From Syngnathus acus (Eukaryota > Chordata > Actinopteri > Syngnathiformes > Syngnathidae), in contig NC_051103.1 in NCBI RefSeq assembly GCF_901709675.1, positions 6,433,501 to 6,497,500 on the forward strand: a stretch of DNA of 64,000 nucleotides, in the 5' to 3' direction. The translations under genes were made by a program, and so were the position numbers. Each line of letters opens with the position of its first letter. Within the stretch, counting starts at the first letter, position 1. Under the pieces are notes generated by a model, which was given only the letters and a program-made list of their open reading frames with translations, was not told where the DNA came from and ran no database searches. Positions 26,301-37,600 of the stretch are shown in pieces.

Positions 26301-28977
26301 GTCATACGCCAGGAAGTCGGCCGAGAAGCACTTGGCGCCGTTGCTTAGCGACGTATCGTTATGCGTGTTGCCGCCGAAGACCAGCAGGGTGCCGCTGAGG
26401 AGCACGGCCGAGTGGAGGTAGCGAGGGGAGCTGCTTTCTCGCAGGATGAACCTGCGGCGGCGGCAATGTTCAAGATCGACACATAGGATTTGACCAAATT
26501 GATGAGCCTGACAAAAAAAAGCGTACCAGGTGCGAGTGTTGACGTCGTAGCGGTAGAGGTCATCCACCAGGCCAAACTTGCTGGTCGGCAGCAGCTTGTA
26601 GCCTCCGTGGACAAAAACGCTGCCGCTGGCTTGATAATAGGTGCTGGTGTGGCCGTAACCGCCTTGCGGAATGGCACCTTTCGTCTCCGGCACCGTCCAA
26701 GTGTTGGTTCCTGGAAGATGCAAATTGAACGTTTTTAGATTTCTACTGACAGCAGCTGTTTTGAAAATGTCAGCAGGAGGACTCACTCAGATTATACTCC
26801 TGGACGTTGCTGATGTAGCTGTATAGGGGCGAGTAGCCGAAGATGACTAGCATGACCGCCTCGCCGCTGTCCAGGACGACGCAGTGCGCCGTGTGACCTT
26901 CCACCGCGTACATGTGCACCTGAGCGGGCGAGCCCGCCACGGGATACTTGCGCTGCCACGCTCGGGCGGGGATGTTGAACACCCACAGCTCGTCCGTTAC
27001 GTTGGCCCAGCCGGACTCCAGTTTCCCGCCGAACATGAAGATGTCCTCCTGAGCACGGGAAAAGACGCGTGAGGCGACGCGAGACTCCAGTTGGATCGTT
27101 AGTGGTTACCTGGTAGAAGGAGAGCGAGTGGCTGTATCTGGGCACGGGGCCGTTGTTGACCGGCACCGTATTCCAAACGCCGCTCTCCAGGTTGTAGCTG
27201 AGGAAATCATAAGTTTAGCAGAAGATTAACCAAGTGTTCAGGCACGCCTTACTTGAGGATCATCTGGAAGGAGGTGACGTTAAAGGTGTAGCCGCCCACC
27301 ACCCACATGACCTTGTCCTGCACCACGGCCCTGTGGGAAGCTCGGCCCAGAGAGGTGCCGAAGGGCTTGACGCTGGGCAACACCCAGAACGACTCGGTGG
27401 ACGGCACGCTGAGCGAGCAGTCCGGACCTGGGAGGGTTCCGAAAGTCACCGTGTTACGTTCCGCTTCCGTCACTCGCGTCTCGCGCTGTTCTCACCTTGC
27501 CAGCTGTCGTTGCAAACGCACAGCTTCTCGCCGGTGAGGTCGCAGTAGCCGCGGTCGGGGCTGCCGCAGTTGTTGCGGCAGTACGGGATGTCGCAGGCTT
27601 CCCCCTTCCAGTACTTGTCGCACTCGCAGTACACGCGGCTGGCCGCCGAATTGCCCGGCGTGCATTTCCCGTGGCCCGAGCAGTTGCTGGGACACGAGTT
27701 GATCCTGGATGGAAGCGTTACGGCGTCAAGCGAATTGTGCATTGGCAATAAAGTGTTCGTTCGAGTCGAGCGGTGCGCTCACGAGTAAAAGATTTCAAAT
27801 CCGGTCAAGTTGTAGGCAGCGTCGCTGAAGAAGTGCAGCAGTGCATAGCCCGACGTCGTCTCCACTTCGGGAACCGTTTCGTTCCCCCGCACCTCGGGTA
27901 CGATGAGGCCGCTGTGAACCAAAACACAAAGTCAGCTATCGTTTTGTAGTATCGGTGTCATGATGTTGGAGCATTTTTATGAGTATACAGGTATAGCCAG
28001 ACAGCAAAATACCTGAAAACGGCAACCAGGGGAGCGTATACGGAGTCTCCATCATAAATGTACATGTGGTCCCAGCTGCATTCCGTAGCAAAGTGATTGA
28101 AGCGTAAGCGAAGCACGCCGTTCGGGCTGTTAGCAAAACAAAGCAAATTTAGCATTTTGACATTGATGTCTACTTACCGAAAGCGAGTTGGAATTGCCCG
28201 AATCTTTCACCCAATGTCACAGCGAAAAGGTAAATGCACTGCAGCAATTACACGACAGTACAAATGCAATTCTTGGCGGTTGCCGTGGCAACTCAAGAGG
28301 AGGTGCAGGTTCAGCAACGTCTGCATCTCTCTCTGAATCACGGCCAATTACGACCGAGCGGTTTCAAATAGATACATTCCGTCCGGGTGGATTTGTAAAC
28401 ATGAATCGGAGTTACTCACTAGGCCTCGATCAGCCAGGTGCACTTTGTTTTGTACTTGTAGTTGATCGGGCCGTCCGTCAGGAAGCCCGAGGGCTCGCTC
28501 AACCTGAAAAGGAAAAACACAGAAGGGGAGAAGATTAGATTCAACTCAACAAATAGTGCCTGTATTATTTTGAAGAAGAAGAAAAAAAAAAAAAAGTAGG
28601 TTGTTACAGGACGGGCATCCTGCGTGACGAAAATAAATCATCCCAGTGGCACTGATGGGACACGCCGAAAAGTCCCAACAACAACTTCATTTTAAGTATT
28701 GATGCATGCAATATTCAATGCTGTGAGAAATAATACGTCAGTTATTTTGACAGACTTACTTAAACCTGCCCTGGCAATGCTGGCATTGGTCTCCCACCCA
28801 GCCTGGCTCGCACATGCACGACCCGTTGAGACATTTCCCGGACATGCACGGCTTGTCACAGGCTTTAGGTGGCGAGGAGTGGGCGAACACGAGCAAGTGG
28901 ACCACAACCCAAACCCCCAGCAAGTATCTTCCATAGGGTAGTTGAGCCGGACATCCATTTTTCCATCCGAGATCCAT
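8384..28977 (-). CDS. atrnl1: Attractin-like protein 1 (complete, 29 exons, 1365 aa)
   Basis: Single-pass membrane protein of the attractin family; mammalian ATRNL1 binds the MC4R tail. Exons in transcript order: 28760-28977, 28420-28503, 28013-28126, 27783-27911, 27496-27704, 27253-27427, 27110-27197, 26787-27048, 26527-26710, 26297-26451, 26102-26186, 25824-26038, 25555-25673, 25256-25388, 25004-25191, 24278-24491, 23962-24153, 22511-22735, 22274-22411, 22072-22165, 18112-18164, 16824-16918, 16545-16623, 15260-15417, 14144-14205, 12845-12923, 10701-10811, 8574-8688, 8384-8508. All phases agree. Domains: hydrophobic N-terminal segment; EGF (GWVGDQCQHCQGRFK); CUB about 73-195; EGF about 197-255; Kelch about 265-625; PSI; C-type lectin about 725-857 (WVGLRKINVSYWGWEDMSPF); PSI repeats; laminin-EGF about 997-1091; transmembrane about 1212-1235; cytoplasmic KIKQTCWASRRRE. 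Human is 1379 aa. The chosen ATG opens MDLGWKNGC; an in-frame upstream ATG at 29074-29076 would add 33 residues and looks non-coding. Confidence 0.97.
8689..14143 (-). other. atrnl1 introns 25-27 (cytoplasmic-tail exons)
   Basis: Three introns of about 2.0, 2.0 and 1.2 kb surrounding exons 12845-12923 and 10701-10811. They contain homopolymer runs, an A-rich two-copy repeat at about 12205-12300 (aattaaaactaat units) and ATTA-rich patches near 9230-9360 and 11430-11460. No other gene, RNA or complete transposon recognised. Confidence 0.7.
14206..18111 (-). other. atrnl1 introns 21-24 region
   Basis: Introns around exons 15260-15417, 16545-16623 and 16824-16918. They contain a poly-G run at about 17533-17547, a poly-C run at about 17889-17905 and a short LINE reverse-transcriptase scrap near 17646-17711. 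Nothing else recognised. Confidence 0.7.
17646..17711 (+). mobile_element. LINE reverse-transcriptase scrap
   Basis: Translation of the plus strand gives [12 protein letters not shown], the conserved [10 protein letters not shown] motif of non-LTR retrotransposon reverse transcriptases. The frame upstream and downstream has no further RT similarity, so this is a short remnant. It is antisense to atrnl1. Confidence 0.55.
18165..22071 (-). other. atrnl1 intron 20 (3.9 kb, the longest)
   Basis: The largest intron of atrnl1, between the two exons encoding the end of the laminin-EGF region. It holds an imperfect duplicated sequence at 19207-19350, a poly-C run near 19989-20000, a (GT)n tract at about 22049-22064 next to the upstream exon's donor, and A/T- and ATTA-rich stretches near 20640-20940. 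No gene recognised. Confidence 0.7.
19207..19350. repeat. Imperfect duplicated segment with inverted GATTC/GAATC motifs
   Basis: taattcgattcaaccgaatc occurs at about 19246 and again at about 19329, and each is preceded by a related string (gaatcataccgtattcccgt at about 19209; gaatcgtactgtatttccat at about 19277). The core gattcaaccgaatc is itself nearly palindromic. Confidence 0.6.
22736..23961 (-). other. atrnl1 intron 17
   Basis: A 1.2-kb intron between the exons at 23962-24153 and 22511-22735. Near its 5' end is a small reverse-transcriptase scrap (about 23881-23940). Otherwise only homopolymers and unremarkable sequence. Confidence 0.7.
23881..23940 (-). mobile_element. LINE reverse-transcriptase scrap
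   Basis: The minus strand reads IGVPQGSIPSP, matching the GVPQGS motif of LINE reverse transcriptases, then runs into unrelated sequence. It lies about 20 bp inside atrnl1 intron 17, in the same orientation as atrnl1. Too short to assign to a clade. Confidence 0.45.
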
Positions 28978-29847
28978 TTTGGGGGGAAATTGCAACAGTG
29001 CTTCAAGTGGGACTAAAAAAGTTCTGCATATTGAAACTGCATGCAAGGCATTTGGAGCAATCGTTAGTTTGCACAATCGGGTTGAAAGACTCTTTTACCC
29101 GAGAGCTAATGCATCATCTGTTAGCCCGTTTAGCTGATCCGCAGCGTCCCAGCATTGATTCATGACCGCTCTCCTATTTTTTCCCCCCTCGCTCTCTCTC
29201 TCTCTCTCTCTTTCAAATACGCAGCATTTTTTAACAGCGTCAACAATCCTCAAGACAACCAGCAGGGAGTCGCAACACGCCGCGATCCCTTCCACAAGCG
29301 CCGCAACGGTGAGAACAAAGGCTCGAAGCCCCCGGAACCAGTGCGAGGGCTGAGGCCGCCAACATGGATGTGGAGGTCCGGGGAGGAGGCGGAGGATGAG
29401 GCTGTACTGTCACCGACTGGAACCGTGGAAGCGGGGAGCACTTGGAGCGCTTGTTTGAGCCTGCTTGCGCCGCCCTTCGCCCCGATCGGCGACTTGGCCT
29501 CCGCGGTGTGTTATTTTACTCCAAAATTAGAAAGTTTCCAGGGAAAAAACAGCGTTGTAGCTGTCTAAATATGACAATAATTGGCAGCGAACGCGACTCC
29601 CGACAGTTCCTCAGGTTGGAGAAAACCAAACAATATCTGCGCATGTGCAATAGAGGACTCCCATTTAAAGGGACAGACCCTTTTTCTGGGGGGGCGTGTC
29701 TTTTATGTAAACAAAACACTATTTTACAACAAAACTACCTTTTATTTCGATGTCGTGTGTTTTTATCTTTATGTACTACCTTGATACAAGAAATAAACTA
29801 CAATAAGGAAAGAATCATTTCTTACAACATTTAGACGTACCATGTTT

Positions 29848-29859
29848 TGCGCATGCGCA
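29848..29859. promoter_or_regulatory. Perfect palindromic NRF1-type motif
   Basis: TGCGCATGCGCA, the full palindromic consensus bound by NRF1, about 870 bp upstream of the atrnl1 ATG. A weaker relative (gcgcatgtgcaa) sits near 29639. The position suits a core or proximal promoter; no transcription start can be read from sequence alone. Confidence 0.5.
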
Positions 29860-31330
29860 CTAGCTCCAAAATAGATTCTTTTATTCTCACCATAAGATGG
29901 CAGTGCCAAACAATATTTTAAAGAAGCTGCAAAGCTTTATTAAATATTCTATGGACTTAACTATTTTTTGATCTGTGTGGAAAGTGCCAATGTAAAGATG
30001 CTATGGAGTATTTTCATGATTTAATGTTTATTTGTCCTGCACAGTAATAGTGTAAGTTCTTTTTTATCCCACTTAGCTTAAAGTCAGCGTTGCAAATGTT
30101 GAAATTGTCATTTAAATACATAAAAATGTCATGAAATATACAAGCCACTTAAGTACCCCTCCCTATTTTCCAGCAGGGTTAACCAAACGCCGCACCGCAC
30201 GCTCGTCCCATCTCCACAAGGTGTTTGTGTGTGCGCTTTGCTCTCCCTGTTCCCCAAACAACGTGGAGGCAGCCAAAAGAAACGCTCGGCTCACTTGTCG
30301 TTGGAAATTCCCAGACGTAACAGTCAGCCCAGGCACCAGATTAGATGAAAATGTCCAAATGAAAGGCTGAGGAGGCAGCGAGGTTAGGAGGGTCTTTTCT
30401 TTTCCACCAACTTGGCCGAGGTCCAAGAATTGACGAGGGTTCAATTTGGAGTTGATTCGGTGACCTTTGACCTGTGATTCACTGGAGAGGAATGCTCTTT
30501 ATGTGACTGTCGCGAGCAGGAAGAAAAAGGCTGAACCTTCTTAAAACATGCACTTTTTTTTTTCGCTCCTTCGTGGACAAACTCCAGCCAGCGAATGTAA
30601 ATCACTGTCTGTATTTAAAAAAAAAAAAACAACAATCTCTAAAGACTCAACGCCACCCAAGCAGCTTGAGCTCTTCCAAAAGGTCTGTTGCACTCCAGGA
30701 ATTCCCCTAGCTGGATTATTAACAAGACACTTTGTCTGCCGTGGACGCGACGCGAGAGGGGGCGTGAAGGGCTTAGACCACCCTCTGCTTGGAGCTCACG
30801 CTGAGATGACGAATCGTTTGCTAGTTTTGACAAATAACGTCACTGACATATATTCTTTATTCCTCGTCTTATTTTGCCACCATGAATGTTTACTTTCCAT
30901 TATGTTAAATCGGTGGCTTTAAAGTCATCGGAATAATGCGATTTTTATTATAAGCACTTCTTAGGTTCATAGTGTAATAATATTAGACGAACACAACTTT
31001 CATATTCAACCGTGCTGCCAGGACTTCTTTTTTTTTTTTTTTAACATGTGCAAAGTTGTGAACCTTACAGGGAGCCCGTGGGAGAGCAGCGAGCGGGAGG
31101 AAGAATGAGAGGAATGCGGCTGTAGCATAACAAAGCTCAGAAGATGATTCAAAAACGGACCGAAGACAAAACGGACCCGGCTTTGCTGTAGGTCGCTTCA
31201 ATCAAACCCGATTTGCCGATTCAAATCGTTTTTTTTGTTACACCTCACCCACTAAAACAAACTCACAATTAGTGGGAACATTTTGAAATACTTCATCCTG
31301 GTCTATTTTGTAATTATTATGACATCACAA

Positions 31331-31361
31331 CAGGGGTGTGTAGACTTTTTGAAATCCACTG
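31331..31361. mobile_element. Tc1/mariner-type terminal fragment (inverted)
   Basis: caggggtgtgtagacttttt followed by gaaatccactg is the reverse complement of the terminal motif seen at 62568 and 6141. It is an isolated fragment about 350 bp upstream of the afap1l2 start codon. Confidence 0.5.
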
Positions 31362-31685
31362 AACAAATACGGAGACGTGCTTTTGAAAATCGTGCAAGTA
31401 CCAAGTCAAGCTCATCTCTATTTTCTCATGAGGCATACTTGGACTTTAACTAGAAAGGGGAGTTTCCGAGTGGTTTTGGTGTGTGTGTGTGGATGCTGCA
31501 GGCAGGGAGAAGGAGGAGGAAGCGAGCGCCACTCACCACATCGCACAGAGTAGGAGAGGACGTGGAGAGCCGGCTGCCGCTACCCGAGTCAGTAAGGTGT
31601 TTTCCGGGGTCCGTCACTCTTGTCTGAAGACTTTAGGGACAGTCGGCTTGTATGAGTGGAGCGGGACACCTCGGGACAAGGGGGA

Positions 31686-34600
31686 ATGGACAAGCACAAA
31701 GGTAAGGGACGAGGAAAGTTGATGAAGTTTCACGTGAGGTGCGCAGATGCCGAAACTCACGTCATGCACGTCAAACTGATTTTAAGCGCGGTCCACATTG
31801 GGGTTACGGTTTCCCACTGGGGAAAATTACGAAAACCGCATTCGGCAGTGCCTTGAGTACATTCACTTTCTCTGCATTGTTGGCCACCAGGGGGCAGAAG
31901 AAGATACACTGCACAAACATGCTCAGCTCTTTTCAGGGTTTCTCAGTACAGCAGTGATATTAGACGGTTTTGCAGAGGATAAAGAAGACGGCTGGTGACG
32001 TTTCTGCATTTTCAAACCCATCACTTTGTAGGATGAAGCACTTTTCTCGAGCACACATTTACAGAGAATCATTTTAAAGTCAATCTTCTCTAAAAGTTGT
32101 TTGCACTGTGAGCAAAATCAATTCCAATAGCGCTGACATTGTTCTCAAGGCATTCCTCACATTCCGGTGGTTATTATTTGTCCATTTGGGATGAGCACGG
32201 CCGCAGCCACTTTTTGTTCGACTTCACTTCCCGATTGGAGTGATGGGAAAAATCTAATTGTACACATAACAGCTGAAATTATTTTGCGGTGATGGAGTTG
32301 TTTTTCCATTGATGAACTGGTTTCCCTTCTCGCCTTCTATTTGTCAAGAACAATGTCCAGCAGTCAAACTGGACTGGAAGCAGAAGGCTTTGAAAGAAAC
32401 AAGTGTCGCTCCGTCTGTGTTTGCTCCCACTCGCTTGTTGTGTGTGTCAATGGAGCAGTGTTAGAAGATGGCAACTTCATGTTTTTTCATGTCTTTCATG
32501 TCATTTCATTAATGGGGCATTCAATCCTCCCAGCGACATTGGATTATTTAATATGAGCATTCATGGTCTTTTTTTTTTATAATCAAAATCGCTTGCTCGC
32601 TTTACACCGAATATTCTTCGAAAATCCAAAAGGCTATCCATAAATTGTTTTTCTATTTCCATCTGCTGGTGACTAAAATACTGATAAACTTTAAGTCAGT
32701 AAGAAAAAGCATAGGGCTGAGTACGGACCCCTGAGGCACACCTTACACCTGATGCCATTCAAGAAGGTGAAGTAGCCTTAACGTTAGCAAACAGCCAAAA
32801 GTGACATGAGGTCACGTCAAGGGCAGGAAAAGCAACGTGCACTTTGAATTGTGTCATGTCTGAAATTGAAGACGGGAGTAGCAGGACCCTGAATCGGATC
32901 TCAGCGGGAGAAGCAGGCAGTTGGTGCCGGGTGGGACGGGGAGGGGGCGGGGGGTTGTCACGGTCAGGGAAACCTGGCAAACATTCCGAGGGGAGGACGG
33001 CAGGTGGTGGGATGACAAGGCCGGCCATTGTTTGGGACAAGGGCTCGTGTGTTGCTTCTCAAGAGCTGCTGGTTTCAGTGCAGAAGAGAAACGACCTCAT
33101 CTGCTTCCACATCCACCTGCAACACGGATGTTATTTTAGGAGGGTCGCCACTTTTTAACAGCAGGGAATTAATGAATAGTGATGAGTGCCGTGCTTTTCC
33201 ACATTCAGCGAATAACTCAATTTAGCGTGGCCTCAATGTGACTTCCTCAATGCGCCGCAGCTACTTGAGAAACTTGAAGTTTAAGACTTCAAATGTGACA
33301 GTAAGTAAGCTCAGCAAAGTAGGCCAAAGAATTAAGCTTCACTTGAAAGTATGTCAACCAAGGGAGGGAGGGGGGGTTGATTCACAGGTAATTTAAGGAA
33401 GCTGGAGCGGCCTGTAAAAATGATGAAAAGGAAAAACGGACTTCCCGCTCGCTACCTGGCAGCGGGTGGCGGTGGCCCCCCGCGGGCGCCCAAAGACCCG
33501 TTCCTGCCAGTTTACTGGCAACAGAAGCCGTGTGTGGTGTTGTTTGGCATCGGGTTCTTTTGAAGACGCCGTACCTTGCTAGTTAGTTTTTATTTGCCAG
33601 CGGCTGCTACCGGTCCAAACAACCTATAAAAGAGGCAATGGTAACCCTTTCACGGGTACCTAATGAAGTGTCCAAAGATTGCATCAAGTGACACAGCGAG
33701 CAAGAGTTCGACTGAGAAGGAAAAAAAAAATAAAAAACACAGCGGGATAGAAGTTGAGTCGGAGCCACTTGATTTGGAACAACTACACTGGAATTACAAT
33801 GCTACTTATTTGCTTTTACGAGAAGATTTGGATGCTACTTTGGACTTGCGGCTTTTTGTAATCACCATGTCTTAGCTGCAGATGTTCATTTTACACAAGC
33901 GGCGTTTGCAAACTATTTTGCCACGCTTCTCCAACAAATGCTGATTTATTACGTTGATTGTATATTAAAAGCATTTATGGCCCGCAAACAATGGAGGTCA
34001 AAGAAGTGTTTAACTTTCCACAGGCCAGTTTTTCAAGCCAGACAGGAAGTTTCTCTCGGGGCACCAGCATGAGTCAAATTAAACGTCTTCTTCTCTGCAA
34101 CGATCAAAACGAGCACATTGATGGCAAAAGGTGTTCAGAGCCAGCGTCTCGTTTCACTTCAACTTCTTGTGCCCGTTTCCCGTTTGTTTCATTGGCAGAC
34201 TACACAAGTTGTGGAAAAAGAAAAAAAAAAAGACACGCTGTAAATAAAACACAAATTCTTTCTGATTTTCTGATTATTCATCAAAACCCTGAGCACATGA
34301 TGACATGACACGCAATTAAATAATTAAAAGCATCTTTTGGGAGCGCATTGCACAGTTTCCTACAAAATTCTACAGAAAGGCCAAACTGATAAATGAAAAC
34401 AGACGCAGTGAGGACAGGATTAAAAAAAAAAAAAGGGCAGTGTGGCAAGGCCAGATGTGAAAAGAGCCGTGTGAGCACATCTGCTGCTATTTTCCACATG
34501 TGCGCCGTGCCGCATCCCAAAATACAAAGTGTGATTCATCCCTAGAGGACATTTTGGAAGTGTCCGCAAAGCGTCCAAACATCTTACATATCGTCTCACT

Positions 34601-37600
34601 TTGTTGCATCACTGCGCTGACTTCAACGACAACAACCCGCCTTCCCCAATTTTGTTGCTTAATTCAAATCGTATTCTTGACAAACCGCAAAAACATTGCA
34701 TCGCTGACTAAACAGTTTTTGCCCTAAATGACACAAAAAGCACTTGACTTGCAAGACACTATAAAGCATGATGACATGAATTCAATTAATTAGGAACATT
34801 ATTTATGTATTGGATCATAATTGATCCAATTATCCAGCAGTAGAAGGCAAATCAATAGCAATAAAGTTATGGATTGAATTCTGTGAATGAATCAAAACAG
34901 GAAACGCAACTTTAGGCGGAGAAGAAACGGCGACTGCAGAGCGCCGTGTCCTGTCAGCTGACTCTGTTTCCCAGGCCCCCCCCCACCTCCCTCCTTGCAC
35001 CCAAAAGTTCATCCGAGTCAACTTCTGCAAACAAACAAGTGGAAGCAGAGCAATGGGAAAGCAAAAATCTGATTGGGTGCTCTTCACGTTCGATGATGGG
35101 GTTTCGAAACGAGCCTGAAATGTTTCTGACTTCTGTCGGGGCAATTTTGTGCTTTCCTGTTGTGAAAGGCTCTTCCAGTATTTTGCTCCTCACACGGGGC
35201 CCCTCGGGAGAAGTTGACCCAGCGTGAGCAGGAGTCATTAAAAAAAAAGGGTTGGGGAGGGGAGCAGAGAAGGGAGGGAGCTCCTTTCATCATCTGCAAC
35301 ATGTGAAGCTCAGCATTGGACACCTTGTGTTCCCGTATTGACACTTTGAAGGCTGGGTTAGCGGTCGGCGTCTGGCCTTTGAGGTTCTTCTTTGGAAGCC
35401 GAGACCTCGGCTGACTGCGGGCTTGGTTTATTTATGGATGTCGCGATTTTCTCTCTCGCCTTTGCCTTCACTTTCAAGAGACAAATGTTTAGCAGGATAT
35501 TTGCTAATGAGGACGGTGAGGTCTAAAAAGAACAGTCCAAATATCTGCTCCAGCTTCTCCTTTAAGAACGTCTTTCATCCTCGGGATGCTTTTCACGAAG
35601 CCAGCAGACACACACACACAAAGAGCTCCCCACACGGCGTGACCCCGAAGGTCCCGCGTGGGAGGCACGTCAGGGCTGCAAAGTCGTTCTCTCCCATGCT
35701 AAACGCTGGCGTGAAGTCCGAGCGTTAACAGACAAATCCTCCCTGACTGCTTTATTTTCATTCTTTGTGTTTGCAGTGCTGGACCAGCTCCTCATGGAGC
35801 TCCACCACTTCCTGCTCATCCTAGACAAAGAGACCCTGAGCGGGAACGCCACCATCCACAAGGGATTGCTTTCCGACCTACTCCAGTCCTACACTGCGTC
35901 CAACGGTACCAGTAAAAAAAACATGTTCAGGAGGCTTGTTGCCGGGTAGAATTAAGAAATAAAATCCGATACGACAGCAACGTTTGCAGCTCTTCAAGCA
36001 AAGAGGCCTCTGGTGTCAACACTCGTCCGATTTCCCTTGTGAGAACACGTTGAAACAATACACGCTGAAAAAATTCGCACGGAAAGTCACCATAAATAAG
36101 ATCGGCCCACCAGCAGTTTTGTGTTTTCAGCGTCAGAGCCCCGAAAAGGGAAAATAAACATTTTGGCTGCTGCGCGAGCGATGGCAAATGTTCCCCAATT
36201 AAATGCCGGGGTAATTTTGCAAACAAGCTTTCAGTCGGCTCGAGTGTATCTGATGGTCAGGGCCTGCGAGAGTGTCATAATTACACGGCGCTTAGGCAGA
36301 TAGCAAAATAAGTGCCCAGAGGCTTTGTCCGATAGCCAAGTGCTGACTCACAGCGTTGGGTGAATTTGTGGGAAATTAAATGGAGAACCCACCGCACGTT
36401 ACGTAAGAAGCAAGTTTGAATGCTTTGCGGTTAAGCGAGCGGCGTAGATTCGCGACGTGACAAATTGCAAGTTGGGAAGAATATTAGTCAAAGGTTTTGT
36501 TTGTGGTCACGTTGATCTGGGGCTTTTCCCCTCCCAACTTTGATTCGCCGACACCCACGTCACTCACCACATCCAGTCACGCCTTTTATAGAATTAGCAA
36601 GATTATTATCTTAATGATTACATGATCATTGTGCAAAAGACCTTTTAAGTTGGGGGGTTTTCCCGGCCGCCATGGATATTTAATATCAAATGAGCCTCTC
36701 GGAGGAAGGCTTATAAAAAGCCCATCATGAATCAAATCTTAAATCTAGTACGGCCCTCTCGATGAAAAGTGAAATGTCCCGTGAGGTTCACGATGAAGTT
36801 TGGGTTGAAAAAGTCACAGCGACACACTGGAAGAGTCTTCCCTTTCCATGTTCAGGTCTTGGATTTGTTCCTCAGCACTTCCTCTCCTGGCTCTCGGCTG
36901 TATGATTATTCCAAAGCCGCATTCATCCACCGGGGACGCTCGCTTCCTTTGAGCAGGTTATAAATAGCGCGGTAGAAACTTTTGATTTTCTTTTTTTTGT
37001 TTACTTTCCGCTCAAGATATCGATATCAAAGCGGTGTAATGCCTAAAGCTTTCTTTTGATGGTCGGCGATAATTAATTCATTTAGGAAAACTTGTTTTTC
37101 TTATTTCAAAGTCTATAGATATTTAGTTATGCTCTTTCTGATTTTTTTTTGTGGCTTTTACGCAGGTGCGGATGAGGAGTACATCTACATGAACAAAGTT
37201 GTCGTCGGTAACAAGGAAAACCAGGAGAAAGGTAAACATTTTGAATTTAATCAGGTGTCATTTTCCTTCAGGACATCCATGTGATAAAAACAACAAAAAA
37301 CACCCTTAGAAAAAAAAAAAAAAAAAAAAAAGATCTTCGACGATGAAATCGCAATCAACTCGTCTTCGAAACAAAACTCAAGAACAACACAGGAGGAGAA
37401 AAAGAGTCTCAAACGGAATTCTTTCTTGTAGTCCAAACAAAACAAGGCAGCTACAGATGGCGAGGCGCTATGAAGAAACAGACAGGAAATGGCGGTGGGG
37501 TTGGGTTGGGGGGGGGATTGGGGTCGTCTGTGACTCCAGCTCGCCTCTCCGCTTTTCACTTGAATTGCGTCCCGGCGAGCACGAGGTGCAATAACTCATG

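Larger units (their letters stand above)
28978..31685. other. Divergent atrnl1/afap1l2 intergenic and 5' UTR region
   Basis: The 2.7 kb between two start codons facing away from each other. It contains a (CT)n run at 29190-29213, a G+C-richer block at about 29270-29510 that fits an atrnl1 5' UTR/promoter, a palindromic NRF1-type site at 29848-29859, a Tc1-type fragment at 31331-31361, and the probable afap1l2 5' UTR at about 31480-31685. No other coding gene recognised. Confidence 0.7.
31702..35776 (+). other. afap1l2 intron 1 (4.1 kb)
   Basis: Separates the five-codon first exon from exon 2. It contains a G-quadruplex-type run at 32929-32954, a LINE RT scrap at 32697-32760 and A/T-rich sequence. 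No other gene recognised. Confidence 0.7.
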
